Source of the DNA: Anoplolepis gracilipes | Lineage: Eukaryota; Arthropoda; Insecta; Hymenoptera; Formicidae | Direction of reading: 5' to 3' | Assembly: GCF_047496725.1 (NCBI RefSeq) | Contig: NC_132977.1 | Span: 4,125,501-4,189,500, forward strand | DNA length: 64,000 nt | Shown here: positions 24,073 through 38,200 of the stretch, piece by piece | How positions within the stretch are numbered: the first letter of the stretch is position 1 | How the letters are laid out: each line of letters starts with the position of its first letter | Program-made: the position numbers and the translations under genes | Notes under the pieces: model-generated | What the model was told of the DNA's origin: nothing | The model's database searches: none | The model's input: the letters and a program-made list of their open reading frames with translations, nothing else

Positions 24073-27000
24073 TTTTAATTTAAAAAATAAATAAAAATGT
24101 AAATATATATGTAGAACTGTAGAAAATTGTATAAAATTTTGTCAAATATTGCATAAAAATTATATTAAATATGATAAAATGTAGAAAAATTTTAGAAATT
24201 CTTCAATTTCTGAAAGCAATAACTTCTATATCGACTTTCATATATCTATACTTTATGCGCATCTATATTATCTCTTAACATACTTACTCGAAAGCTTTCT
24301 ACAAAACTATTACCTTCTCTATGTAAATTAAATCGGCATATATACTGTCCTTTAAAATTTCAAGAATTTTAGATCTCTCTGATTTATATAATATATTTAA
24401 GTCAATTTAATTCAACATTACTTGGCCATTACAGGATTTTCCGTTGGAGACGAATTAGGCTTCAGCCAATCGCTCTCCAATTTAGAAAGTGCAAAAAGAA
24501 GAAGCGTACAATCGAACAAAATTAACGGCCTTGCAATTAATCCTTTAAATACGGTAAGTAAAATTTCCAAAATAATCCAGCGATTTTACTTATTTTAAGC
24601 CATCATTTACATATAAAACTATTTAAATAAATAAAACGTTCAAAGTATGCGTACGTTTGAAACATGAAATAATACATACATATTATACTTACATATACTA
24701 TTAAGCTTTTTATAATTATTATCTACATATAAATGCATATAAAGGCCTAATTAGATAAATAAGTAGAATCTCGAGTTTACTCTCGTTGAGTCTATTTCAT
24801 GTTCGATTTTCATATTTTCAACTTTCCTTTCTGCCTTCTTTGCCGGTATTGCTCTTTAACGCATTCGTGATACATCCGCATTGCACATCCTGTATATAGC
24901 GATATTTATCGCGATATAAACGACAGCCACGCTCAAATCAGTTCATGGAAAGTCATATGCTGAAGGGGATCAGCGCGAAAGCGTTCGCTCTTCGTTAAGG
25001 CGATAAATCCTCTTTGAGGGGAACAGCTTTGATCGTTCGATTGCACGGTATGCTGCAGTCTAATCTGCTCTCTTCGATCGCGCGATGATGATTACAAGAT
25101 TTCATTCTAAATGTTATTATTAACTTTTCATTTCGTAGTCATTTTATCAAGGTAAATACACAGTGCATTCGCAACTGTTTCGTAACTAATACTTTCTATG
25201 CGAAAATACAACTTATCACGAAATACTTAAATAATTCCTCATAGATTTTATAATTAGTTCCTTTTTAATATCTCTCATGCGATATTAAATCATGAATAAA
25301 TGATACTACTATGATTTGTATCAGCTTTGCCTTATTTCCGGGCACTCACTTTTACTTCTTCAGTCTAAAAGAAATCGACGAATAAGATTTATAAAATGTT
25401 GCCATTTGGTTTACGATAGTTCGAAGGTAGTCTAGTTCGACGATAGGATGAATTGAGTTTTTAGCACTGTGCTCTGCAAGAAAATATATAAATTACACGA
25501 GTTGTCGAAATCGGCCTTGTCGCAACTGGTGCGTGAATGTCGCTCCGGTTACATTCACATACGCCGAGTGTGTTGCGATTTTCCTAATATTTCCTCAGGC
25601 GACGAAAATGTTGCGGCTTTTCACACAATATAATAATACTTTCGCGAATTGTGAAAGTGCTGTATTAAGAATTAATTAATATCTGAAATTAAAAACAATG
25701 AAATTGCAAGGCTCTTTATTTTGATCTAATTTCGATATTGTTTTTAGGCGGGCAACCGAGATGAAGCGCGCCCAGGCTCGCTAAATACCCGTCAAGCGGT
25801 ACCGCCCTTCAAACCCTTGCCGCTTGGAACAGCCCGACCATTAGCCCAACAGCCTGAACGTCAGAAGCTGGTGGTGAACTCGACGGCTGTTAAAGCCTCG
25901 CCAATAATGCCGTCTGCACAATTGGACGCGCTACATCAACAGCATCAGCGAATTCACCAGGAAGCCAAGATGAAGCAGCAACAGAGGATACAACAAGAGG
26001 CGTTAGCTCTACAGGTGTTGAAGCAGCAACGACAACAACAGCAGGAAGCCATGAGGCAACAGCACATGCAAAAGATACAGCAAATGCAGAAACAGCAGCA
26101 GATGCTCGCGCAACGGCAGCAGATCATGACGATACAAAATAAAAAGGATCAAGTAATTTTTGTGATTCATTAAATTTGATCAGTTCATATTTCACTTTAA
26201 CTAACCCTTGAATTCCACACTCGCGCGAATTCGCATAAGCTAATAAAATTTTCCAATATAATTTTTTTAAGTGTATTTAAAAAATTTTTTTTTAATATTA
26301 TTTTTATCTTAATATTAATCTCGTTAATCGATTCCGAGAGATTGTTATTCTTAAAAATACATATTATTTTTAAAACCGTTTATTTTAACTGAAGTTATGC
26401 TGTTGAAAATGTAAAATCTCAATTCGGCACCAATATGGAATTTAAAAACTAATTTAATTTTAAGAGAGTTTCAATGAAAAGCTCTTGGAATAAAACTTAT
26501 TGTTGGTATCAAATATATGTTATTTTTTTCTAGTTATAGATGTAATTATTATCCTAATGACAAACTGATATTTTCTGCTCTTGTATAAATCTCTGCACTT
26601 GATTACTAAGATTATTTTGAATCTTGGTAGTGATTTGTGGTATTTCTCGTTTCTAAAATTAAACTTCTCCGCTTTCTATTTAGCCGTCGCAAATGATAGC
26701 AGTGACGGGGACAATGCCAAAGCTACCCAGTGTCGTTGCTGCAGTTCCACAAAATAGTATGGTTGAAGCCGAAGTCCTTTCACCGTTGTCGTCAAAAGTA
26801 ACAGGCAATTTGATTTCATCAAGTGCTGCTCTGCCACCTTTCATCGCGATGCCACAATCATCGTCGAAACTCACAAACAGAATCAGTAACAGTGGTACTT
26901 TGCTACAGGATTCCGATAATGAAGTACCCAAAGATGATTACACTCAGGTAATCGATATAATCTAATTTTATCTTACATGCTTAATTATAAAATATTATTG

Positions 27001-28425
27001 ATATTGATATTAATGATATATAAAATATATTAAATTATAAAAATCATATATTATTTAGTATTAATAATTATTATTTCTATTATCATATATGTTTGTTAAT
27101 ATTGTATGTATTATAAAATTATCTTGAATTACATCTTCTTATATTGGCTGTCTAACTCTTACATGTCAATAAGAAGAATATTCTGGAAAAATTTGTCGTT
27201 GATGTCTGTTGAGATATACTTGAGGATTATAAATTTCAAATGTATACATTATCATTCTCTCATGCAGTTACCTTTGCCGAGCGACGAGATGGCTGCTTCA
27301 GTGAACGAAATGACGTTGCTTTCGTTGCAGCCTGTCGCTGCAGCTGAAACCAGTCAAATGCTGCCTCAACAAAACGAAAAACAACAGTCTCTATCCAACA
27401 GCTTACCATCTTTGGCGCCTATCCAGGGTATGGAAACTTCTTTAAAAGCCCTTGCGGAAGCAAGTAATATCACTCTAGAAGCCTTGGAAGCGGCAATTCT
27501 TCTGAGACAACAACAGCTTCTTAAAAAACAACAAGGACCTGTGACAAGTACCATAACAACCACAACGGCACCTCTTAAAAAGTAATTTACATCCAAACTA
27601 TTTTTATTTTTAATTTTCGTATATTTAACTAATCTTTTCAATTTTTTTTCTGCATAGAATAAAATGTATACTTTCTATACAATAGATCATTCAATACACT
27701 CGAAATACAGTAAGCTAAAGTTAAGTGATAATGAAAAATAAAATTTTTTGTTTGTTAAGTAAATACAATTCCGGAGCCACCAAAGTAATGAACGCGCCCC
27801 GAGAGTACTATCCGGTAGGATATGACAAAAATTTCGATGACAACTTTGCAAGTCGCGTTGACCTGCCTGACACAAGCTTTTACTGTGGCGATCAAAAACA
27901 TTTCCCAGGACTTTATGCTGACGAAGATCTGGGCTGCATGGTAAATCTTTTCTTTGAAGATTGCGTAATAAAAAAAAATAATTTAAGAAAGACCTTTTAA
28001 ATTTATTTAATAACAAAAAAAGCTTCCTTTTAGATTTTATTAATGTTACATAGTACATTTTAATATAAGTTATCAAGTAAATGTATAAAAATTTATATAC
28101 AAAAAAGTTTATTTATATTATTTTAAAAATTCTTTAAATTAATTTTTGTATAAATTCATTTTAGGTGTTTCACGTTTGCGCGCTGACGGACGATGGTCTG
28201 ATCATGAAATCCTTCCTGTGTCCGGAATCGACGTTGTTCGATCAAACAATTTTGAAATGCAACTGGTGGTTCTACGTGGACTGCAAATCTTCCAAGAGCT
28301 TGTACGACAGCAATATACCTATTAGCAAAAGTTACCAGCTGATGAAGGCTTTGGCGTTCTTCTCGGCGTACAAAAACCATGAAAACGGGACAATCAATGA
28401 ACAAGAAAACAAAAATAATTCTTGA
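14259..28425 (+). CDS. Secreted Gln-rich protein with one chitin-binding type-2 domain (CPAP1-like)
   Basis: Seven exons join in frame: 14259-14298, 24435-24553, 25748-26152, 26684-26947, 27268-27581, 27760-27940 and 28165-28425, giving 527 aa. Residues 1-13 (MKIASTLFLFVVV) are a signal peptide. A basic site, KRR, follows near residue 35. Residues 111-185 are strongly Gln-rich. The C-terminal part holds one peritrophin-A (ChtBD2) domain with six cysteines at 423, 440, 446, 460, 473 and 481, spaced 16-5-13-12-7, with the FPGLYAD, GCMVFHVC and WWFYVDC blocks typical of cuticular proteins analogous to peritrophins with one domain. The family binds chitin in cuticle matrices. The domain is split by an intron after Cys440-Met441. 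The weakest splice site is the acceptor before 27760 (TTTGTTAAG). Assignment to a CPAP1 subgroup was not possible. Confidence 0.85.
17522..17551. repeat. TA dinucleotide repeat
   Basis: About 15 uninterrupted TA units. Confidence 0.9.
21391..21568 (+). other. Candidate cassette or alternative first exon of the chitin-binding gene
   Basis: A TTTTTTACAG acceptor ends at 21433 and a CTGG|GTGAGT donor lies at 21569. The 135-bp segment between them is phase 1 at both ends, exactly compatible with insertion between exons 1 and 2. It would add 45 residues, from CTWREALCTC to GGVKGYVGLG, including four cysteines. Alternatively the frame opens at the ATG at 21391, giving MGTIHGFVFFRFF as a different signal-like N-terminus spliced at 21568 to exon 2. 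It is GC-richer than the flanking intron. I do not recognise the peptide, and chance cannot be excluded. Confidence 0.35.
23428..24012. mobile_element. Foldback/MITE-like element with long inverted arms
   Basis: The left end is TA|CAGGGTGTC at 23426-23436, the Tc1/mariner-like terminus seen elsewhere in this window. About 50 bases at 23458-23507 (from ATATCTCGCAACT to AATAAGAGAAATTT) recur in inverted form at 23963-24010, roughly 80% alike. The expected right terminus is missing; a TA microsatellite starts at that point. No coding frame is left inside. Confidence 0.6.
24017..24066. repeat. TA dinucleotide repeat
   Basis: About 25 TA units start where the right end of the foldback element should be. 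Confidence 0.9.
24554..25747 (+). other. Second intron of the chitin-binding gene
   Basis: The intron runs from ACG|GTAAGT to TTTTTAG|GCGGGC, phase 0. A GC-richer middle part (about 24930-25090, 25480-25600) might contain regulatory sequence. No coding exon was seen in it. Confidence 0.6.
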
Positions 28426-29226
28426 ATCAGTTGATCAATCAAAAATTGTAGAATCGTATATAATTGTTAAGCTCAATTTTCCATAATATGGAAATTATCG
28501 TGTTTGCACGATACAACTTTCTCAACTAGTTTTAGAAGGCGTTAAAGCTTTTATCTGTATATATAATTTATTTGGTTAAAAGAGAGAGAAAATAAGAAGT
28601 AAGTTAGATGTTATTCGTACAAATATTTCTATTTTATATAGAGGCAATATGTAAATATAGTACACGTTCCTGGCTCAATCAAATTGATTTTGTTGAATAA
28701 TAATATATATTATATCTCTTTTTGATTAAAATTTCCCTTCCCGTTAAAACTAACATTTAGCAATAAAAAAAGAAACAGAAGCAGAAAAGCATAAGGTAAG
28801 GGAACGACGGAGAATTGAAAAAGCGCAACATTTATTAATACTCGATATACATTCACACGGTTATGTGAGAGCAGTGTGAATTTAAATGCTGCATCACTGT
28901 AAAACGAATTAGCAATTACAACGCGATCAGTCTCTCTCTCATATTTTTCTATCGAATATCTTACTGAAACTTATCTACGGAATCGTGTGAGCTTTGTATT
29001 AAATTATTCTACGCGCATAGCATGCATTACCTACACTTCTAGAACGCATATAAAATGTACAAAAGTTTTGCTATGCAGATGCATTTATTAAATGATAAAA
29101 AGTTATCTGTTACCGGTAGACGAGATGAAAAACTAGTTTTAATTGACGATATATTAACAGAGAATACTACTAAGGCAGATTTTTGTGTGTTAAAGCGTCA
29201 TCGTAAACATGATTGTCGACAAGTTT
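28426..29226. other. Shared 3' region of two convergent genes
   Basis: The stop codons of the chitin-binding gene (+) and the ADAMTS-like gene (-) are about 800 bp apart. A plus-strand AATAAA lies at 28762-28767 and minus-strand AATAAA copies lie at 29084-29089 and 28831-28836. The two 3' UTRs may therefore come close to each other or overlap. An open plus-strand frame at 29055-29312 is the antisense of the last ADAMTS-like exon. Confidence 0.55.
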
Positions 29227-32200
29227 CTACTCCAAATCTTGCTTGCTTCGGGAACACGATAGACAACAAGACTCTTGGTAGAATTGATAAGAGCAGAGCC
29301 GAGCTTGCGTGACTAAATTACAGTTTGCTATTTTGTCCTTGCAAAGTGGATTGTTCTCAACGCCTAAAATGAATAAAATAATACATAGGTCATTTTCTAT
29401 TATAGAAAATATTTTTTGGTTCAGCAGTTCTTCAAAATGTTTATTGCATAATATATTTAATTAATTAATCTATCAGCATTGCAAAGACTCTTAATGAGAG
29501 AGAAAACTCGTTTTACCATTCGTTATTTCGGGATCGTCCTGAACTTGTAGAACTTTGTGAGGATTTTCAGACACGCGTAGATCGTCCTTGCAGGGATAAT
29601 CGTTGCATATCCTTCGAGATATCGGTCGATCGTCCTCTCGGCAATGAATCTGATGAGGTTCTGGTAATTGACCGTCCGGATTTAAGCATCGAACCTCCCG
29701 TTTCTGAATACCTTTACCGCAGGATCGTGAACACTATAAACAGAGATTAGAAAAGTAATTGTAACTCGTTAAATTTATCAAAAACTTCATAAATATTAAA
29801 GTATTTGAGATTTTAATTTTGACGCGATATAAAGTGATATAATCAGATAAATAAATCTTTACCGCCGTCCAGTCTGATATAAACCAAGTAGATACGCAAG
29901 AACGTTCTCTGCAAGGTCTCTTAGTTTCCGGCTTGTTCGCAGGACAATTCATGTCTAGGACAACACGTAGAGAACCCCGAAGACTCGTAACACATACCAC
30001 ATCTCTAACTTGCTCACCCAAATCGCAACTCGAGGAACACTAAAAAATATAAAATATCAAATAATCATCAAATTATATTTTTATTACAAAAATAGAGAGC
30101 AAGAGAGCAGATATATAACAATAATATAATTTTTTAATACATACATAAATTCCGATTTAAAATTAATTTTTTATAAGATTATTATTAAATGATTAGGTTT
30201 GAGTCTGACCTTTGTCCACGGTCCTGTAAACCATTGACCGCTGCAAGTTCTGTTACTCGCGCATTCTCTGGAAATTTCAGGTCGATTATTTTCATCGCAA
30301 TACTCTTTGTCAGAGCTTATTTCGCAGAAAACCCTTCTAGTTTGAACTCCTATCCCACATTCCGCCGAGCACTGAAATCAATAATTTTAAATTGCTGAAA
30401 TCGATGTTCTTTAAGTTTGCATTCTAAGTAAAATTTTTAAATAGTGCAATAATTTAATTTTTTTTACATTTTTTTCCATCAATGTTACAGAAAATATAAA
30501 TAATAAGTTATTGTACGCATTATTAACCCTTATTCCGTACTGATGGACCATTTTTGTCTGTGATTTTTCTAACAACGTCAATTTCTCGAAAACAAATAAT
30601 CATAAAATAATATATTTAGGTAAATTATTTTTCAAATCTATTATTTTAATCTTTATTTAAAATGTTCAAAGAAGGTATATACATTTTTTCAGATTTTTTA
30701 AAACACTTTTACATATTAATGCTGACCCATCTGTACAGTTAGAAGGTGCCAAAAATAACGATACGGAGTAAGTTAATTGTATGCACATTTTTATTAAAAG
30801 GATATTTTTGACTCTCCTAAATTTCTTAAATAGTAACAATTTACCTGATCAGACCATTCAGTAAATAACCACTGCGGACTCTGAAGATTTACGGAGATGA
30901 TGTTCAATGGCGTTGATTTCGCTAAACACGGTCCCAAGTCACAGGTTTCATATGTTTCAGGTTTCTCCAAAAGATCACACGGTGCATCTTGAGTAATGCA
31001 AGTTACGACTCTCGTTCTTTTCCCTACGCTACAGGACGTGGAGCACTTTGAAAAAATAATATAAAAATTTATATTTAATTAATTAAATGTGTTTAATTAT
31101 ACATTAAAAATTATATAAATAAACTCGCACAACAGATACATCTTGATATTGGTGCTAGAAAGTACCTGAAAGCACTTGAAAGCTTTATTCTAAAAGGGAA
31201 ACTAAATATTCGTGACTTGATAAACGAGAAAACAACTCATGACAATGCTTTTACAGCAGAAATATCATTATTGCTCGATAATAAGTTTATTTAATTTTAT
31301 AATCGACAATAACTTTGTGAAAAATTGACACAGTGACGCGCGATAAAGATATGGATTTCCAGAATTTATAATTGCACGTCTTTTTGTGCATTTTGATTAT
31401 AGAACTTGTCGTTTATTAAAAAATAGGAAAGATATCCATTTACCATTGTGTGAAAAAAAATCTCTTCAATTATAAAAAAAAAAAACTAATTCGGAGTTGA
31501 GCGTCGAGAAAATTAATAAGATAGAAAATTAATAAGAACTCATTTTTGAGAAAGAAACATTTTAGTTGGAACAAGTGCGCAAAATGTTTTATTTTATTTA
31601 TTCAATCTTTTTTTAATTAAATATGTGGAGCAAACATGCTTTTCGTACGTATTAATATGAATTGATTCGTTTGACTGACAAAGAAATATGTTAACGGATA
31701 AAATTACCTGTGACCAAACGCCCACAGTCCATCGCGGTGACGATGATTGAGAGGATGATTGAGAGGACGTTTGCGTCGATGTCTGCTTAATCTCCTCGCA
31801 TTCTGGCATTTTGCATACCTCGTTCGTTGGTAAATCTCTCGAGTCCGTGCAAGCACCATCGGCAATCCTCATCGTTAACGAAGGTTTCACCTCCTGGACG
31901 CACTCGAGTTCCCGAGTGCGAACTCCAGTACCGCAGGAAGTGGAACAGTCACTCCATGGTCCGCCGCGCCATCTTTTCAAAATATACAATTTCTGCATCA
32001 TTTTCAAAGAGAACTATAAATTGCTGATTAAGTACTCTTAAGCAATTAATTAGATTTTAACAATCTAATTAAAAAGTATCTTTATTCACATTGTTATTCA
32101 CAAGAGCAATACTGTTTTATAATAATATATGTTTGATATAGCTTTATTTTTATTAAATGTAATCCATTGCAAATACATATTTTTGCAATAAAAGTGTGTA

Positions 32201-35200
32201 TTTTGAAACCATAAATAATAAGGTATAATTGTAATATAATTATATTAATTTTAAACTTATATTTTTATATACATCCAATGATTATTTAAATGCCTTTACA
32301 TAATTAAGCAATATACACAACATACTTATTAGATATAAAAAATAAAATTAGCTCACCTGGGCGGACATGGCCTAGTGTTGCATCTGAGACGAACCTCCCG
32401 CGGCTTTTCTAACGCGTGACATCTCTTTTCCGGTACCTGTTGCTGCGTGTGCTCTTTGATACACACGTGTCTGAGTGTTTGAACACCTTATGTAACACAG
32501 AGAAGTCCTTTGTATTCACAAATATGCATAAATTGTCATTAAACAAACTGTTTATTAACCAGTTCTTGTTTACCTCCGCCGCATGATTTGCTGCAATCGC
32601 TGTAACCAATCGCCTTCCATGCAAATTTTCTTCTTTTGTAACGCCGTGGTAAATATGGCGGAGATGTTATATTACTCGCTACAGCTCCATTGTTGATCCT
32701 AAAATTCAATTCTCTTTATAACCGCTGAGAAAAATGTATGCTGCATGTGTTTTTAAAACTACTACGTATAAAATTTTAGATACTTTAGTTACTGGTTAAA
32801 ATGTAGACTGTATTTTGTTTGTAAAAGCCATCAGATTGATTAAATATATTAGAGTTTATCAGAAATGTTTCTTACCTTCTATTTTGTAAACCAGGTTCAA
32901 TGCCTTTATTTGAAACTGTAAATATATAATTTTTCAAGAATTAATTTATTATTAGCATTTATTATGCTTCAAGATGAAAAAATATAACGCTGAAAATCTT
33001 TTAGTCAAATTTTCACTGCTTTACGTAAAGTAAATCTAAGTATGTAAGCATCCAAATAAATTAATAAAAATTAATAAAAACAATTTTTTTAGCGCGAAAA
33101 AATATTTGAAAATCAAAAATGTAAGTCTTAAAAAATTACTTTCCCTTTAAAGAGTATTATAAGGTTCATATATTATATTAAAATGATACACCTGCGTTAT
33201 GCGCGAGATGATTGTTTCTCGGTAAATTTGTATTTCCGGGAATCACATATCGATAAACAATGCCAGGGTTTGGTTCCTGATACAGAACCTGTGGAATGAT
33301 AATAAAAGGTTTAATTACTTTGTGTATAGATAGCATTTTTATTCATTTTTAATTGTTGAGTTTTAATGGTATGTTTGAAAATAGAAGAATAAGCAATTTA
33401 ACTCTAGTAAATATAGGATCTATATGATTTATGACAATGTGGTGGAAATTCAACGGTGAAAGGGTTAAGTAGAACACGGTTGAACTCATTAACGCCCACG
33501 ATTGTCCGAGCACAACAATGTTCTATATCGCTACTCGTAAAACGCCATTGTGATTGTATTACAATGATATCTGTAATTTGACCGAAAGACGCAAAATATT
33601 CCGCAGAATTATTACCGGTTGAGCATATTTTATACATAGTGTGAATATTTTTATGAAAAATATTCAATGATATTTCCATTTAAATAATTTACTCGATTCT
33701 GATTAGATTATTTTTCTACTGTTGATTAGAGGTGCACATGCATTTATTATAATATATGTATAATAACTTTACATCAGAAGACAGTAAAAGTTTCTTCGTA
33801 CATGCAGCACTCATATAAAAGATAAACTTTATATAATCCATTAATATCTCATATTAATAGATCCATTAATATTACATCTTATGTATTACTTACCATGACA
33901 TCTATAGGTTCTTGTAATGGTCCGGCGGCAGAAAAACTCTCTAAATTCTGAGAACCCTGACGTAAGTAGGTAAATGTTGTTCCGGCCGCCTTGTACTCAC
34001 CGGACCAGTTGATAGTATAATTTCCATTCAACAGGTAACTGCCATCTTGTAATCTAATAGCTGCAAATTTATTATCATACTTTGTCATTTTCTTTTATGG
34101 AAATTGAAAGAAGCACGTTATATAAATTTCTGACAATGAGTTAAAGCTACAAGAGAGATATGTGAATAGTATTTATAATGATTATTGTACAATTATATAG
34201 CTATTATATTATATTTATTAATTATTAAATTAATAATATAATTTATACTCATCGAAAAGTAGTCTATCATTGTCGTTTATGTTAGAATTTATTTCTACCA
34301 CAGTTCTTCCAGCAAGATACAGTTACAGCTACTCTGTATGTGTTTTAGAAACGTGTTGCAATATATATTAGGCCAGTTGGAAAAAATCATCGCTGACCGC
34401 ATTTATTCGCAAATGATCTGCTACATCTATTTATAGAATAGACGATCCCCAACACGTCGATTGACACGTATCACGCTAAAGTTGGCAATTACGATCGTTT
34501 AAAGTGAGACTTATGCGCACAATGACGGTCGTTTACGAGCGAGTTTACGGTCGCGGGGGATTTATGTAATCCACGTGGCATGGACCGGTGCATCTAATTT
34601 AGCAAAACTGCGGGTCCCGTTTCATTTACGAATCGCAACTCGATAGATTAAAGGAATCTCGTGCTCTGGAATCTTATCTTTGATCTTTGAATTTATTTAA
34701 AATTTTGGTGAGGAAAATTTATTAAATATATATAATATATATATATATATAATAGATAATTAATTGAGATGCTAAAATTTATTAAATATATGTATATCTG
34801 TGAACTCTATGTGTTTATAGTCTTACATTTATTTCTTTCTAAATTCTGAAAAAGACACTATATGGATATATTTAATTTCACAGGAGGAGTAATTTTCTAT
34901 CCGCTTCCCTCGAGTCATCTATCTTTGCAGATTAGGTGAGGATAATGGGAGGCGCGATCGCGTTGGTGGTAATGAATGTTCCGACAGTATTGTTAACGAT
35001 AGCGACTAATCACGCCGCGGGCGATTCGTTTGCTTATCGGCGACGCGATCATTGCATAGGAGACGCATCGATTACGATCTGTTGTGTTCGTATCCTGTGA
35101 AAGGCAGTCATTATGTTGCCCTAATCGAGCGATGAATAGATTCGAAAGGTATTGAAGGCGGTAATGATGATTACCTTCAGATACAATAAATCAAAGTTCG

Positions 35201-38200
35201 ATTTCTAATCGGATTCTAGATATTATATGACTGCCAAATTTTAAAGAATGAACGTTGTAAACGTTTCTAAATTATTGTTATACTTAAATATTCTTAAAAT
35301 TTTAATTTCTTTTTTATTATCCACTTTTTATATTCTACATTATTTGTTGCTTTTAACATTATTAAGTATTTTAATGTCTTAATTAAATAATTTAATGTGT
35401 TTTAATTTTATTTTTATATTAACTATAATATTGATGTAGTTATCTGACATATTATTTATTGCTAGTTTTTTATTACATACAACTCTTAAAGTCTTTTAAA
35501 TAAATAACAAAGATAGATTATATCTAATATAAATTAAATAAATAAAGATTGTGTTTGTAATTGATCTTATATTATTATAAAAATCTTGTGATTTATTATA
35601 TGTTAAGTCGTTTAAAAAGTATAATTTTTAAAAATCAAAAGCCGTCATGTAATATGAAATTTGCATGGTCAGTCACGTAAAGTGTTTTAATGCCTTATTT
35701 TACGCACATTACTCTGAAGAGAAAACGAATCGATTGGCTTTCGTAAATTCAATAGTCATAACCATTAATAGCGACATTTGTTATGTTTTGTTTTATAAGA
35801 AGCTATTAGCTTTTTTTAGCGTTTAAGACTTTTTCTTAGGAATCGCCCAGACACCTGGCGCAGATGACTGATAATTGAAAGCTTAATCTGATATCATTGA
35901 TTTAATATGTGCATTCGTTTTCAATCATTCTTGAACTTTTTATAGCTTCTCGTAAATGTATTCTTTTTATGTAAGTTTAAACAATAATTTTGTAATTTTC
36001 ACAATCAGTGGTATTATTTTCATTCGCGTCTCTAATTATTTTTGATTACACAAGCAAAGTATCTGTTGTAAATTAATTTTTGCATGTAATCACTCACGCG
36101 GGTCGTCGATGATCGTGATCTTAATCATCGGGTGCAGTCACTGTTTAACGTCTATGCTATGTAAACGGGTTACCGTAAACAGTATATAAACGGTGAGAAA
36201 TCACGGTAAGTGGAAATGAATTCCTCGTAACCGGTTGCCTGCGATTTCCACGAAATCCATAACGATACTCCACTGAATTATTTTATCTGGCGCCAATCGC
36301 GCAATTAATGTTAGAATCTTGATAGGATCTTGATGGAAACGTTAATAAAAAGGATTTCGCGCTAGTCACGTCCTGGTCGTGTAACGTTTAATTTACATTG
36401 CAAAATATACAAAATTGCATATGCACCAATATCAATTATATCTCGCAATAATAAAGCAATTACTGTCAACTTCTTCTTTATCTTACTTTTCATCGAAAAA
36501 AAAATTATACATTTTATAATACCGTGACTTTAAGAAAATAACTAGAAATGTCAAAGCACTTAGCAAATTCATATAATAATATATAATCATATAATAATAA
36601 AAAACATTAACTAATATAAGCACTAAAACGTAAAATACATGTGTATTTAACATATATAAACTTATTCAAATAAAATCATATTTAAATTTTATATATTTTT
36701 AAATTTTACATATTTAAATTTTATATGTCTTATTTAATATTTTATCTAAATAAATAAAATAAAATAAGTTTAATTCAAAATGTGAAGTACACAAACGCAT
36801 GCCCTTGAAATGTATAGTACAAAATTCAAAGTAAAACTGAAGAAAAACAGTTTAATTATTTTAATTTATCTTATAATTGATAGCGACAAATTTCTCTTAC
36901 CAAGATAGTTCTGTGTGTGACGGAGTTCGGTCACGTTCAATGCCAAGGCGCCACGTGGGACCACCGCCACCAAATTGTAGCCCGGTTCCAAAGTCGGTTC
37001 CGTGAAAATTCCGTCTATCAGATGACCGTTGCCAAATCTCACGCCACCCTGAAACAGTCCGTAATAACATGTGTTACGACGACCGAGAGAAATTCGCGCG
37101 AGGGATAATAAATCATGCGATTTCGCGGGACTAAACTTCAATTGGAGTCTTAGCGTCCAAGATCAAAGTCCGGGCAGTTTGTGTGGGCGACGAATGACGT
37201 TTCTGATCGCACTTCTATTTTTCCAGATGTCAAACGCGGAACCAGTGGAAGTCAGAGAACACGAATCACCGCGCCGATGCGAATCTGCGAAATGAATTAA
37301 TAGGAAATGGCACACCCGCAGGCAGATGAACGATGCAGACAGGCGATGCGCTTGTGTGCTTGATAAGTATCTCGGTGGACCGATTATACGACGCGTGACA
37401 GAGCCGCGAAATAATACAAAAATTTTGCAAACAATGCAATAAAGAGATCCGTTTTAGTAACTGCAAAATATTTTCATAAACGACAAAGTCTTTATCTCCT
37501 ATATATTTCGATTTCCGATCCTAACACTTTGATCGCGACTTTCTACGTTGTGACAGTTATAATTTCGTGTTATTTCCTTTTCATTCTCCGTCCCAAACGA
37601 ATATTTTACATTGGCACGATTACTGCGTGTGCATCCACTTTTCACTAACGCACGAAAATAAATATTTGTCGCGAGTTGTTAATCCTGGAAAGTGGCATAA
37701 GTATGTAGGAGTACATTATTTAGATATGTGATCCTTATATATTTTAACATTAAAGATTATTTTTCTGCTACAAGATTAAATTAAAACAAATGCAGCATAT
37801 TTACAAAAAGATAACATTTAAATAAACATTTTTAAAAAATACATTCTGTATAAGAAAAAAAGGGGATAAAATTTAAATTAGAATTATATTCATCGTTTTT
37901 TTTTAAACACCTTATGCATGAGAACACTAAAATAGCTTGAAAGCATGATCTATTATATCGAAACGGTGGAATGTTTTTGCTTCTTCGCTAGATCGCTGCG
38001 TGAAATCATCAAGGTTAATTAACCGATCAAACGGCGGCTGGAGATGCAAGATGCGCAATTCGACCTAAATCGCGATTAAAGTATTATCATGGCCTGTATG
38101 TGGCCACGTGGCCCCATTCATAGTCCATAGCTAGTTTCTTCTGATCTACCACAAGCTTCTTCGATTGCTTAGTATCTGCAATAAATCATTTCCCTAAGAA

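Larger units (their letters stand above)
14299..24434 (+). other. 10-kb first intron of the chitin-binding gene
   Basis: The intron is bounded by CGTCG|GTAAGT and CATTACAG|GATTTTCC, both in phase 1. It contains a candidate extra exon at 21391-21568, a hairpin-type mobile element at 23428-24012 and TA repeats. A 40-codon reading frame near 16950 (starts MGERKK) and GC-richer patches near 15780-15920, 18420-18560 and 19640-19760 have no splice support. Long first introns after a signal-peptide exon are common in insect cuticle genes. Confidence 0.7.
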
